Positions 8,984 through 16,892 of a stretch of 34,974 bases of DNA are shown here, in pieces. A program made the position numbers and the translations under genes. Within the stretch, counting starts at the first letter, position 1. Every line of letters starts with the position of its first letter. The stretch is from Treponema sp. (GTDB lineage: Bacteria > Spirochaetota > Spirochaetia > Treponematales > Treponemataceae): assembly GCA_016292805.1 (NCBI GenBank), contig JAEDFM010000025.1, forward strand, positions 1 to 34,974. Reading direction: 5' to 3'. The notes under the pieces were generated by a model. That model did no database searches, had not been told where the DNA came from, and saw only the letters and a list, made by a program, of their open reading frames with translations.

Positions 8984-9087
8984 GCAGACTGTGGAGCCAG
9001 GGGGACGGTTCTCTTGGTTCATTTGATCCAAGGGGACGGTTCTCCTGGTTTTTAAAACCACGGGGACAGACCTCCCGACACATCTGC
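8984..9087 (-). repeat. REP-like hairpin cluster in the metY leader
   Basis: Two 21-nt copies of a motif containing GGGGACGGTTCT lie at 8997-9017 and 9028-9048. A divergent relative (CCACGGGGACAGACCTCCCG) starts at 9058. The G-rich (+) strand folds into a 9-bp hairpin that needs G-T wobbles, so pairing is strand-biased. The cluster is bounded by arms that pair imperfectly, GCAGACTGTG (8984-8993) and CACATCTGC (9079-9087). The same motif occurs twice at 23508-23659. REP elements of this kind are usually moved by Y1 (RAYT) transposases; none is in the window. The cluster sits between the leader peptide and the metY ribosome binding site. Confidence 0.75.
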
Positions 9088-9152
9088 TTTTTGATACACC
9101 TTATCTAAGGTTGTTACTCAAATAAATTTGAAATGTAGTTTGATTTAATGAA

Positions 9153-9242
9153 TTAGAACTGTGAGCGGGCACAGAAAGGACAACAACGCATGACTCCGTT
9201 GCGGAAATTTTCGCGAACTAATTTTTCAAAAAACTGAATCAC
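9153..9242 (-). CDS. Cys-rich 29-residue leader peptide of metY-cysK
   Basis: A short open frame lies between the metY promoter and metY. It starts at GTG 9242 with a perfect AGGAGG 6 nt upstream, a better site than most full genes here, and ends at TAA 9155-9153. The 29-residue product is basic and ends with M-R-C-C-P-F-C-A-R-S-Q-F: three cysteines within five residues close to the stop. A Cys-dense peptide ahead of cysteine and homocysteine synthesis genes fits ribosome-mediated attenuation by Cys-tRNA supply. That role is inferred from position and composition. No clear terminator/antiterminator pair could be drawn in the 190 nt before metY, which hold REP-like hairpins. A free small protein is the alternative. 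Confidence 0.6.
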   Translation of the reverse strand: MIQFFEKLVRENFRNGVMRCCPFCARSQF

Positions 9243-9267
9243 ACTGTACCTCCTGCTTACTATTCTT

Positions 9268-9331
9268 ACCTACTAGGTTTGTAGGTGTTTTGAATATTTA
9301 ATTTATACACCCTACCTACCTACTATGTCAA
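9268..9331 (-). promoter_or_regulatory. metY-cysK promoter with CCTAC/GTAGG operator-like repeats
   Basis: On the minus strand a perfect TTGACA (9331-9326) and TATAAA (9307-9302) are 18 bp apart. The spacer contains three consecutive GTAG-type units (CCTACCTACCTAC on the + strand, 9311-9323). About 25 bp past the predicted start of transcription, the palindrome ACCTA-C-TAGGT (9268-9278) is followed by GTAGG (9281-9285). Repeated units across the promoter suggest repressor binding, perhaps by an Rrf2-type sulfur regulator; no regulator gene is nearby. Confidence 0.65.
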
Positions 9332-9349
9332 TAGGTTTTGCTAATATTT

Positions 9350-9547
9350 TTATTTTTTTTCTCTGGTTTTTATCTGGTTGTTGTCTTTGTAGTAATCAAG
9401 GTATTCGTTAAGAATACCAAGCGCATACATAATTGCTTTTTCTGTATCTGGAGATTCCTCTGCTTCATCAACATCGCTTTCAAAAATAGCATCTCTAAGT
9501 TCAATAAAGCAGTGATTCATTTTTAAATATTTTTCTGTAGCTGTCAT
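9350..9547 (-). CDS. Hypothetical 65-residue acidic helical protein
   Basis: I do not recognise this gene. The product is acidic in the middle (SDVDEAEESPDTEK, about 24-37) and looks fully helical, ending in a lysine-rich tail. There is no signal peptide or membrane segment. AAGGAAAA lies close upstream of ATG 9547. It is divergent from the C-GCAxxG-C-C gene across 83 bp, and the metY promoter starts 19 bp beyond its stop. It could be a small regulator or accessory protein of sulfur metabolism, but only the location suggests that. Confidence 0.6.
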   Translation of the reverse strand: MTATEKYLKMNHCFIELRDAIFESDVDEAEESPDTEKAIMYALGILNEYLDYYKDNNQIKTREKK

Positions 9548-9630
9548 AGTTTTCCTTCTAAAAAAAGTATAAAATAAAATTAATAAATTTCAAGAAACTG
9601 CAGATTCTGCATTAAAAAGGAGTTTTATTT

Positions 9631-10035
9631 ATGAGTAAGTATTTAGACAGAGCTTATGAAATCCGTGCAATTATCGAACCACACCACAACTGTGCCCAGT
9701 CTGTTATAATGTCTTTCAATCGTGATACTGATATAAGTGACGAGGTTGCATACCGTATGGCTGCTCACTTTGGCGGAGGAATGAAAAACGGTTCGGTATG
9801 TGGAGTAATTACAGGCGCTCTTATGACTCTTGGTTTATTCAATCTTGATGATCCTGCAATTGCACAGGGTGTTTTCAAGTTCTTTAAATCAAAACATAAT
9901 GATGAGCTTATGTGTACAAATCTCTTAAAAATCAATGCCGCAAACGGAGGACAAAAAAAGCCACATTGCGATGCACTTGTATATGAAATGGTTGAATATG
10001 TGGAATCCGTTCTTAAAGAAAACGGAAAGATTTAA
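9631..10035 (+). CDS. C-GCAxxG-C-C family protein (putative redox protein)
   Basis: This 134-residue protein carries the four spaced cysteines of the C_GCAxxG_C_C family: C21 (NCAQSV), C57 (GSVCGVITGALM), C95 and C113 (PHCDAL). A glycine-rich stretch H46-F-G-G-G-M precedes the second. The family is thought to bind metal or act in redox chemistry, but no reaction is established. AAGGAG (9617-9622) precedes ATG 9631. Its TAA overlaps the stop codon of the convergent membrane-protein gene (shared bases 10033-10034). The neighbouring sulfur operon fits a thiol-related role, which is inference. Confidence 0.85.
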   Translation: MSKYLDRAYEIRAIIEPHHNCAQSVIMSFNRDTDISDEVAYRMAAHFGGGMKNGSVCGVITGALMTLGLFNLDDPAIAQGVFKFFKSKHNDELMCTNLLKINAANGGQKKPHCDALVYEMVEYVESVLKENGKI

Positions 10036-10376
10036 CTCATAGCTACCAAAGTAACCAACGCAACAACTGATACAATGATGAAGGCAACTAAAGCTATAAT
10101 TGATGTTATTAAAGTAAACTTCCAGTTATCTTCATCATTGTGTTTAATGCTAAATACAATTGAATATATGTAAAAAGCCGGTACTGCAAGTATTGGAATC
10201 AGATCAAGCAATTTTCCCCAAAGCGGTGTTGCTTCTGTTCCTGCGATTGGCATAACAATCATCATCTCAATCACTAAAAGCCACACTCCAACTGCAATTG
10301 GGGCAGCAACAATAGATATAATATTTAATATACCTAAAGCACGTAAATTCTTTTTATATTCTGATTCCTCTACCAT
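10032..10376 (-). CDS. Hypothetical 114-residue membrane protein
   Basis: The product has three to four hydrophobic segments, roughly residues 15-43, 53-74 and 86-113, and a charged N-terminus. I do not recognise the family. GAGGAAC lies upstream of ATG 10376. The gene starts 14 bp after accDA and is most likely the last gene of the fatty acid synthesis operon. Its stop codon overlaps the stop of the convergent gene ending at 10035. Confidence 0.7.
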   Translation of the reverse strand: MVEESEYKKNLRALGILNIISIVAAPIAVGVWLLVIEMMIVMPIAGTEATPLWGKLLDLIPILAVPAFYIYSIVFSIKHNDEDNWKFTLITSIIALVAFIIVSVVALVTLVAMS

Positions 10377-10390
10377 AACAGTTCCTCGTC

Positions 10391-12067
10391 TTAGAAAGCT
10401 CTAAAACGATTATATCTTTCTTGTGCTAAAGTTTCACCTGTTTTACGACTTGCTGTAGAAAGAAAGTAGTAAATTTTTTCTCTAAGGTGATCTGCAATTT
10501 TTTCAAGATTTGCAGGTTCGGCACCACCAAACTCAGGGATGATAGAATCAACAACACCAAGTTTATAAAGATCCTGTGCTGTAATTTTCATTACAGAAGC
10601 AGCTTCCTGTGCACGGTTTCCGTCCTTCCAAAGAATAGAAGCAAAACCTTCTGGAGAAAGAATTGAATAGATGGCATTTTCCATCATCCAAACTTCGTTA
10701 CCAACAGCCAAAGCCAAAGCACCACCAGATCCACCTTCACCAAGCATAATTGCCAGTGTAGGAATCTTAAGACCAGACATTTCAAAGATACTGCGGGCAA
10801 TAGCTTCACCCTGTCCGTTTTCTTCAGCTTCTTTTCCTGGATAAGCACCAGATGTATTAACAAAAGTAATAACTGGACGGCCAAACTTTTCAGCCTGTTT
10901 CATCAAACGAATACCTTTTCTGTATCCTTCTGGAGATGGCATACCAAAGTTTGCACGCATCATTTCGTTTAATTCATGACCACGGTCGATACCAATTACT
11001 GTAACTGGAATTCCGTTGAATGTTGCAAGACCACCTACAATTGCAGGGTCATCGCGGAAGTAACGGTCACCGTGTAATTCGATGAATCCATCGAACAAAG
11101 CATTAATATATTCTCTTGCACCAAGACGAGATGGCTTACGAACTGAAAGAACCTTTTCCCAAGCTGATAATGGATTTTCAGCTGGACCAGTAGCAGCATC
11201 GTTAGCTTCCTTAACATCGTGCTGGAGCTGAACATCAAGAGTCTTAAAAATGTTCATGTTTCTTCCTGCAACTTCTGCATTTTTAGCAAACTTAGAACGA
11301 GCTTTTGGATGATAAGCAAGAAGCTTACCTAATACATCTCTCATATCGGCACGATCAATGATTGCATCTACGAAACCGTGTTCAAGCTGGAATTCTGCTC
11401 TCTGGAAACCTTCTGGCAGCTGTTTACCGATTGTCTGTTCAATAACCCGTGGACCAGCAAAACCAATCATTGCTTTTGGTTCAGATAAAATAATATCACC
11501 AAGCATAGCAAATGAAGCTGTAACACCACCTGTTGTTGGGTCTGTACAAACAGAAATATAAAGATTTCCTGCATCAGAATGTCTTTTTAATGCAGCAGAA
11601 GTTTTTTCCATCTGCATTAAAGAAAGAATACCTTCCTGCATACGAGCACCACCAGAACAGCAGAACAAGATTACAGGGAGCTTTTTCTTTGTGGCATATT
11701 CAACTGCAAGTGTAACTTTTTCACCTACGATACATCCCATAGAACCCATCATAAAGCGTGAATCAATTGCACCGATTACACACTGGTTTGAACTGATTTT
11801 ACAAGTTCCAATGATTACACCTTCATTCATTCCAGTTGTATCCATAGCTTTCTGAAGTTTTTCTTCGTAGCCAGGAATTTCCAATGGGTTTCCAGATTTT
11901 AAGTCATCTGCAAATGATTTGAATGTATTTGGATCAGCAATCATATTAATTCTATCAATTGCTGAAACGCGCATATATTTATTACAGTTAGGACAGATAA
12001 AAAGGTTTTCTTTTGCCTTAATGTGGTCCATTTCAATTTTACAAGCAGAACATACTACTTTAGACAT
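10391..12067 (-). CDS. accDA: Acetyl-CoA carboxylase carboxyltransferase, beta-alpha fusion
   Basis: This 558-residue protein fuses the two carboxyltransferase subunits that move CO2 from biotin to acetyl-CoA, forming malonyl-CoA. The AccD part comes first, with a four-cysteine zinc ribbon (C6, C9, C25, C28) and the GGARMQEG crotonase-fold region. The AccA part follows from about residue 300 (RLGAREYINALFDGFIELHGDR) with the glycine-rich GEGGSGGALAL. The frame is continuous, so this is a true fusion and not a frameshift. accB and accC are not in the window. The ribosome binding site (AGTAGGT) is modest. It follows fabV by 26 bp. Confidence 0.92.
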   Translation of the reverse strand: MSKVVCSACKIEMDHIKAKENLFICPNCNKYMRVSAIDRINMIADPNTFKSFADDLKSGNPLEIPGYEEKLQKAMDTTGMNEGVIIGTCKISSNQCVIGAIDSRFMMGSMGCIVGEKVTLAVEYATKKKLPVILFCCSGGARMQEGILSLMQMEKTSAALKRHSDAGNLYISVCTDPTTGGVTASFAMLGDIILSEPKAMIGFAGPRVIEQTIGKQLPEGFQRAEFQLEHGFVDAIIDRADMRDVLGKLLAYHPKARSKFAKNAEVAGRNMNIFKTLDVQLQHDVKEANDAATGPAENPLSAWEKVLSVRKPSRLGAREYINALFDGFIELHGDRYFRDDPAIVGGLATFNGIPVTVIGIDRGHELNEMMRANFGMPSPEGYRKGIRLMKQAEKFGRPVITFVNTSGAYPGKEAEENGQGEAIARSIFEMSGLKIPTLAIMLGEGGSGGALALAVGNEVWMMENAIYSILSPEGFASILWKDGNRAQEAASVMKITAQDLYKLGVVDSIIPEFGGAEPANLEKIADHLREKIYYFLSTASRKTGETLAQERYNRFRAF

Positions 12068-12093
12068 ACAAATACCTACTTTTTTTATGTAAA

Positions 12094-13305
12094 TTAAATA
12101 ACGTCAAAGCGTTCAACTTCTTTGTCGTAGTCTACACCGGCAATATCAAAACCGTTTGCAGCAAGGAAGTCGTGACGGTAACCTTCAAAGTCGCCCAGAT
12201 GTGCAATGTTTTCTGCAGTAACCTGTGGCATGATTTTATCAACTTCTGCCTGAACTTTAGGATCCATTTCCCAGTCATCAATTCTGATTCTGTTTTCTGA
12301 ATCTACAGGTACAGCTGCGTCACCATTTTCATTTTTGATGTAAAGTCTTTCAGCAAAAAGACGATTAATCTGTTCAATACATCCTTCATGTGAACCCTGC
12401 TGTTTCATTACCTTGAACAAAACTGAAAGGTACAATGGAATGATTGGGATAACTGCACTTGAACGAGTTACAAGCCCCTTGTTTACAGAAACAAATGCCT
12501 GTCCGTTGATTGTGCTCATTTTATTACGAAGAACATCAGCTTTAGCTTCAAGGTCAACCTTTGCCATACCAATTGTTCCACTTCTGTAGATTGCCTGTGA
12601 CAATTCTGGTCCAATGTAAGAATAAGCAACTGTCATACAGCCGTCTGCAAGAACATCAGCTTTCATCATCTGGTTAATCCAGCGTTCCCAGTCTTCGCCA
12701 CCCATAACTTTTACAGTATTAGCAATTTCTTCTTCATTAGCAGCTTCAGCAGTAATTTCTTTCATTTCGCCAGTCATTGTATCGAATGTAACACCAGAGA
12801 AATCTTTTCCGATTGGTTTAATAACAGAACGGTAAAGAACCTTTGTATCTGGGTCTGTTCTTACAGGGCTAGCCAAAGAATAAACTACAAGGTCAAACTT
12901 CATATTATGTTCTTTAGCAAGTTTGATTACTTCTGCTTTTACTTCATCTGAGTAAGCATCACCATTTAATGTTGTGCTGAACAATCCTGCTTTTTTTGCT
13001 TCTGCATCAAAAGCCATGTTGTTGTACCAACCTGGTGTACCAAATTTCTTTTCTGTTCCTTCTTTTTCAAAAGAAACACCGATTGTATCTGCACCATAAG
13101 CAAATGCTGCAGTAATACGGCTTGCAAGACCATAACCTGTTGAACAACCAAGTACTAGAACATTCTTAATATTGCGGTGTTTTCCAGCAAGTTTATCTGT
13201 CTTTTCTTTTACTGATTTTGTATATGCAATCTGATTAAGAACTTCCTGTTTACATCCCTGTGGATGAGAGTTCAAACAGATATTGCTTCTTACCATTGGT
13301 TTCAT
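12094..13305 (-). CDS. fabV: FabV-type enoyl-ACP / trans-2-enoyl-CoA reductase
   Basis: This 403-residue NADH-dependent reductase carries out the last step of each elongation round, reducing the trans-2-enoyl thioester. The nucleotide-binding loop is G53-C-S-T-G-Y-G59. The catalytic pair is Y240-x8-K249 in IYRSGTIGMAK, the spacing that separates FabV/Ter from FabI (Y-x6-K). FabV is the long form of the short-chain dehydrogenase fold, and the length fits. AGGAGT precedes ATG 13305. No fabI or fabK lies nearby, so this is probably the operon's enoyl reductase. FabV proteins are typically insensitive to triclosan. Confidence 0.94.
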   Translation of the reverse strand: MKPMVRSNICLNSHPQGCKQEVLNQIAYTKSVKEKTDKLAGKHRNIKNVLVLGCSTGYGLASRITAAFAYGADTIGVSFEKEGTEKKFGTPGWYNNMAFDAEAKKAGLFSTTLNGDAYSDEVKAEVIKLAKEHNMKFDLVVYSLASPVRTDPDTKVLYRSVIKPIGKDFSGVTFDTMTGEMKEITAEAANEEEIANTVKVMGGEDWERWINQMMKADVLADGCMTVAYSYIGPELSQAIYRSGTIGMAKVDLEAKADVLRNKMSTINGQAFVSVNKGLVTRSSAVIPIIPLYLSVLFKVMKQQGSHEGCIEQINRLFAERLYIKNENGDAAVPVDSENRIRIDDWEMDPKVQAEVDKIMPQVTAENIAHLGDFEGYRHDFLAANGFDIAGVDYDKEVERFDVI

Positions 13306-13323
13306 TTTAAGACTCCTATTCCT

Positions 13324-13434
13324 TTAGTTCGCTGCACCGACGAGGCACATACGTCACTTTGTGCCGTGTTGTGCAAGGAAGTTATTTAACTCCGTAGGCT
13401 CGCTCACTTAGTTCGCTGCGCCTACTAAGCACAT
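13324..13434 (-). repeat. Duplicate of the fabZ 3' end in the fabZ-fabV spacer
   Basis: The minus strand at 13350-13324 encodes the same last residues as fabZ at 13434-13408, M-C-L-V-G-A-A-N-stop. The two 27-nt stretches differ at four bases, and all four changes are synonymous. The stretch between them (13351-13407) does not clearly match. It looks like a leftover from a second fabZ copy or gene replacement. The local base composition is richer in G+C than the surroundings, so a dispersed repeat is an alternative. Confidence 0.6.
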
Positions 13435-13839
13435 CCACTCGGCTTCGGCACATAAAGTTTCACCTACATATGCCTTTCCAGCCTGTTTAATCATTTTTGG
13501 TGAAACGCGAAGATTTGTTACTTCAACGCGAACCTTATCACCAGGACGAACCTGATTACGGAATTTTACTTTATCTACAGTTGCAAGGAAGAACAAACTT
13601 CCTTCAGCAAATGTCTTCTGATAACTCAAAGCAGCACCACCACACTGAGCCATAGTTTCAACAAGGATTACTCCTGGAACTACTGGATACTGTGGGAAGT
13701 GTCCCTTAAAGAAGAATTCATCAGGAGTAAAAGTGTGTTCACATACAGAACCCTTTTCATCTGCAGAAACAATTTCATCTACAAAAAGGAATGGTTTTCT
13801 ATGTGGTAATAATGATTCAATATCTTTTGTTAATGACAT
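13408..13839 (-). CDS. fabZ: 3-hydroxyacyl-ACP dehydratase FabZ
   Basis: This 143-residue hot-dog-fold enzyme removes water from 3-hydroxyacyl-ACP to give trans-2-enoyl-ACP. The catalytic H47 is in G-H-F-P-Q-Y-P-V-V-P-G and E61 lies in the following helix (ILVETMAQ). L-P-H-R-K-P-F-L at 11-18 is typical of FabZ and not FabA. GGGAGT precedes ATG 13839, and the gap to fabF is 18 bp. The last eight residues are repeated in the spacer downstream. Confidence 0.95.
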   Translation of the reverse strand: MSLTKDIESLLPHRKPFLFVDEIVSADEKGSVCEHTFTPDEFFFKGHFPQYPVVPGVILVETMAQCGGAALSYQKTFAEGSLFFLATVDKVKFRNQVRPGDKVRVEVTNLRVSPKMIKQAGKAYVGETLCAEAEWMCLVGAAN

Positions 13840-13857
13840 CTTAAACTCCCGAATAAC

Positions 13858-15108
13858 CTAGATTTTTTTGAAAACTACAACGCCGTTATGACCACCAAAA
13901 CCAAGTGAACCAGAAGCTACACATTTAATTTCGCCATCTGCTTTCTGAGCTTTGTTTGGTACATAATCCAAGTCACAACCAGCTTCCAAATCTGGATTAT
14001 CAAGGTTGATTGTTGGTGGATAGATATTGTCCTGCATAGCTTTAATAGAAATCATAGCTTCCAAAGCACCTGCAGCACCAAGACAGTGACCTGTCATAGA
14101 TTTTGTTGAAGAAACCTTCATTTTGTATGCGTGATCACCTAAAGCCTTCTTAAGCATTGCTGTTTCAGAAGAGTCATTGATGTGTGTAGAAGTTCCGTGT
14201 GCATTGTAGTACTGGAGATCTTCAGGTTTAATTTCTGCATCCTGTAAAGCCAAAGTAACAGCTTTTGCTCCACCGTTTCCATCTGGATCTGGGCTTGTCA
14301 TATGGTAAGCATCTGAAGTTCCGCCGTAACCTGCGAATTCACAGTAAATCTTTGCACCACGAGCTTTAGCGTGTTCATATTCTTCAAGAATAAGAATTGT
14401 AGAACCCTCACCCATAATGAAACCTTCGCGGTCTTTATCAAATGGACGGCTAGCTTTTGTAGGATCATCGTTATAAGAAGAAGCCAAAGTCTTTAATACA
14501 GAAAAAGCACCAATTGAGAATCCTGTAACAGCAGCTTCTGTACCACCAGCGATACACATATCAACACGACCAGAACGAACCTGATCCAATGCAAGACCAA
14601 GAGCATCTGTTGATGAAGCACATGCTGTCTGTAATGTCCAGGAAACACCATGAACACCAAGAAGCATAGAAACATTACCAGCACCTTCGTTACCAATCAA
14701 CATAGGAATTGATAAAGGAGGAATGCGTGATGGACCAGCTTCAAAGTATTTCTTCATAGAGTTTTCCGTTACTTCAAAACCACCAATACCACAACCAAGG
14801 ATGATAGAAGTTCTGTCGCTATCAATTGTTTCTTTTGTAAGACCAGCATCAGCAATAGCCTGTGTTGCAGCTACAGCAGCAAACTGACTGAAGCGAGCCA
14901 TTTTACGAGCTTCTTTTTTATCAATCCACTGTCCAACATCAAGATTCTTTACTTCACCAGCAATTTTTACAGAAAAGTCTGTTGTATCAAACTGTGTAAT
15001 ATTTGCAATACCACTGCGGCCTTCTTTAATTCCAGCCCATGTTTCTTCTACTGTATTTCCAAGTGGACTTACACAACCAAGTCCTGTAACTACTACTCTG
15101 CGTTTCAT
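13858..15108 (-). CDS. fabF: 3-oxoacyl-ACP synthase II FabF
   Basis: This 416-residue condensing enzyme elongates acyl-ACP with malonyl-ACP. The Cys-His-His triad is C163 (T-A-C-A-S-S), H304 (N-A-H-G-T-S-T) and H341 (M-T-G-H-C-L-G-A-A-G), with K336 in between. Length and motifs fit KAS II. AAGGAG precedes ATG 15108. It lies between fabG and fabZ in the operon. Confidence 0.96.
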   Translation of the reverse strand: MKRRVVVTGLGCVSPLGNTVEETWAGIKEGRSGIANITQFDTTDFSVKIAGEVKNLDVGQWIDKKEARKMARFSQFAAVAATQAIADAGLTKETIDSDRTSIILGCGIGGFEVTENSMKKYFEAGPSRIPPLSIPMLIGNEGAGNVSMLLGVHGVSWTLQTACASSTDALGLALDQVRSGRVDMCIAGGTEAAVTGFSIGAFSVLKTLASSYNDDPTKASRPFDKDREGFIMGEGSTILILEEYEHAKARGAKIYCEFAGYGGTSDAYHMTSPDPDGNGGAKAVTLALQDAEIKPEDLQYYNAHGTSTHINDSSETAMLKKALGDHAYKMKVSSTKSMTGHCLGAAGALEAMISIKAMQDNIYPPTINLDNPDLEAGCDLDYVPNKAQKADGEIKCVASGSLGFGGHNGVVVFKKI

Positions 15109-15137
15109 ATTTTTTTATCTCCTTTTTTAATATTTAC

Positions 15138-15881
15138 TTAGCAACCCATACCGCCGTCTACACCAAGAACCTGACCACTTACATAAGTTGAAAGGTCGCT
15201 GGCAAGGAACAATGCAGCATTTGCAATATCTTCTGGTTTACCAGCTCTCTTAAGAGGAACTGTTTCAAGCATTGCATTTTTAAGCTGTTCTGGAAGAACT
15301 GCTGTCATATCTGTTTCAATAAATCCTGGTGCAATTGCATTAACGCGAACACCACGAGAACCTGCTTCTTTTGCAAGACTCTTTGTAAGTCCAATTAAAC
15401 CTGCTTTACTTGCAGAGTAATTAACCTGACCACCCTGTCCATGAACACCAACGATACTAGACATATTAATGATAGAACCAGCACGCTTACGAATCATGTC
15501 AGAAGATACAATCTGGCAGGCAAGGAATGCACTTGTAAGGTTAATAGAGATTACAGAATCCCAGTCTTCTTTCTTCATTCTGAAGCTAAGACCGTCGCGT
15601 GTAATTCCTGCATTGTTTACAAGAACATCAAATCCTTCTGAAGCAGCTAAAGCACTTTTAATAACATCTGACCATTCTTCTGCATTTGCTGCGTTAGCAT
15701 ACATTTCACAGAAAGAACCGCCGTTTTCTTTAGCCATAGCTTCAAACTGATCTTTATACTGAGAAGGCTTTGTACAGATTCCCCATACACTAGCGCCTTC
15801 ACTTAAAAATTTTTCTGTAATAGCTTTTCCGATTCCTCTGGAAGAACCAGTAATCAAAACTTTTTTTCCCGAAAGTAACAT
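15138..15881 (-). CDS. fabG: 3-oxoacyl-ACP reductase FabG
   Basis: This 247-residue short-chain dehydrogenase uses NADPH to reduce 3-oxoacyl-ACP. It shows the cofactor loop T11-G-S-S-R-G-I-G18, the NNAG motif (89-92), and the tetrad N114, S142, Y155, K159 (Y-S-A-S-K). GGTGAGG precedes ATG 15881. It lies 30 bp downstream of fabD. Confidence 0.95.
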   Translation of the reverse strand: MLLSGKKVLITGSSRGIGKAITEKFLSEGASVWGICTKPSQYKDQFEAMAKENGGSFCEMYANAANAEEWSDVIKSALAASEGFDVLVNNAGITRDGLSFRMKKEDWDSVISINLTSAFLACQIVSSDMIRKRAGSIINMSSIVGVHGQGGQVNYSASKAGLIGLTKSLAKEAGSRGVRVNAIAPGFIETDMTAVLPEQLKNAMLETVPLKRAGKPEDIANAALFLASDLSTYVSGQVLGVDGGMGC

Positions 15882-15911
15882 TTTTTACCTCACCTTCTAT
15901 ATAAACTGACT

Positions 15912-16877
15912 CTATAATTCAAGAGATTCAACAGTGTTTACTGCTGTACAGCTGATGTGTTCAGCGTATCCTGAATCTCTCCATAAACCACTTAAAACTG
16001 ATCCTGGACCAACTTCAAAAATTGCGTTGTTTGCAGCACAGTCTTCGCTTTCAAAACCAATTATTTTTGCAATTTCAGCTTCTTCTTCCAACCAGTGAAC
16101 TGGATTTGTAAAGTGCATAACAGCAAGCTTTTTTGCTTCTTCAGCAGTTGTAATTTCTTTACCAGTTACATTAGAAAAAAGTCTTTTTGAAGGATTATTG
16201 AAAGTTGTCTGTTCAAGTACTTTGCTGAATTCTTCACCAGCTTTTACCATCAAAGGAGAATGGAAAGGACCTGCAACCTTAAGTTTAACAAAGCGACGAC
16301 AACCAGCTTCAACACAGAGTTTTTCTGCCTTTTCCAAACCCTCAGCAGTTCCGGAAATTACAGTCTGTTTAGGACTGTTAAGATTTGCAGCAAATGCAAC
16401 ACCTTCTTTAGAAAGATCTGCAACTGCAGCAATAACCTGTTCCTGTGTCAAACCAAGTACAGCTGCCATTCCTGGCTGATTTCCGTTTGATGAAGCAGCA
16501 AGTTCATCACAAACTTTCTGCATGATTTTTCCACGCTGTTGTACAAGCTTGATTGTATCTTCAAAACTTACAACACCAGCTGCACACAAAGCTGCAAATT
16601 CACCTAATGAAAAACCTGCACACATGTCAGGTTCAATGTTTTTTGATTTAAGTACATTTACAAGAGCAAGAGATGCAGTTGTAATTGCCAGCTGGCTTCT
16701 GTCACTTCTTGCAAGTTCTGTATCTTCAATTTCCCACAAATAATCAGAAATTGGTTCCCCAGAAATTTCCTGTGCCATTTTTACAGTATTCATTGCTTCA
16801 GGATATTTTTCACAAACTTCCTTAAGCATTCCTTTTTTCTGAGCTCCCTGTCCAGGAAATACAAATACATTTTTCAT
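15912..16877 (-). CDS. fabD: Malonyl-CoA:ACP transacylase FabD
   Basis: This 321-residue enzyme loads malonyl groups from CoA to ACP. FPGQGAQ lies at 7-13, the nucleophile S90 in G-F-S-L-G-E, the substrate arginine R115 in QQRG, and H206 in GPFHSPLM. An AAGGAT site precedes ATG 16877. It sits 15 bp after fabH in the operon. Confidence 0.95.
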   Translation of the reverse strand: MKNVFVFPGQGAQKKGMLKEVCEKYPEAMNTVKMAQEISGEPISDYLWEIEDTELARSDRSQLAITTASLALVNVLKSKNIEPDMCAGFSLGEFAALCAAGVVSFEDTIKLVQQRGKIMQKVCDELAASSNGNQPGMAAVLGLTQEQVIAAVADLSKEGVAFAANLNSPKQTVISGTAEGLEKAEKLCVEAGCRRFVKLKVAGPFHSPLMVKAGEEFSKVLEQTTFNNPSKRLFSNVTGKEITTAEEAKKLAVMHFTNPVHWLEEEAEIAKIIGFESEDCAANNAIFEVGPGSVLSGLWRDSGYAEHISCTAVNTVESLEL

Positions 16878-16892
16878 AATATATATCCTTAA

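Noticed and set aside
8964..9330. SAM riboswitch or T-box in the metY leader
   Set aside because: No T-box sequence (GGGTGG-A-CCGCG type) and no SAM-riboswitch helix pattern could be drawn. The leader is explained by a short Cys-rich frame plus REP-like hairpins.
10391..12067. Sequencing frameshift joining accD and accA
   Set aside because: The frame is continuous, with a normal linker between the two complete domains. A true fusion fits better.
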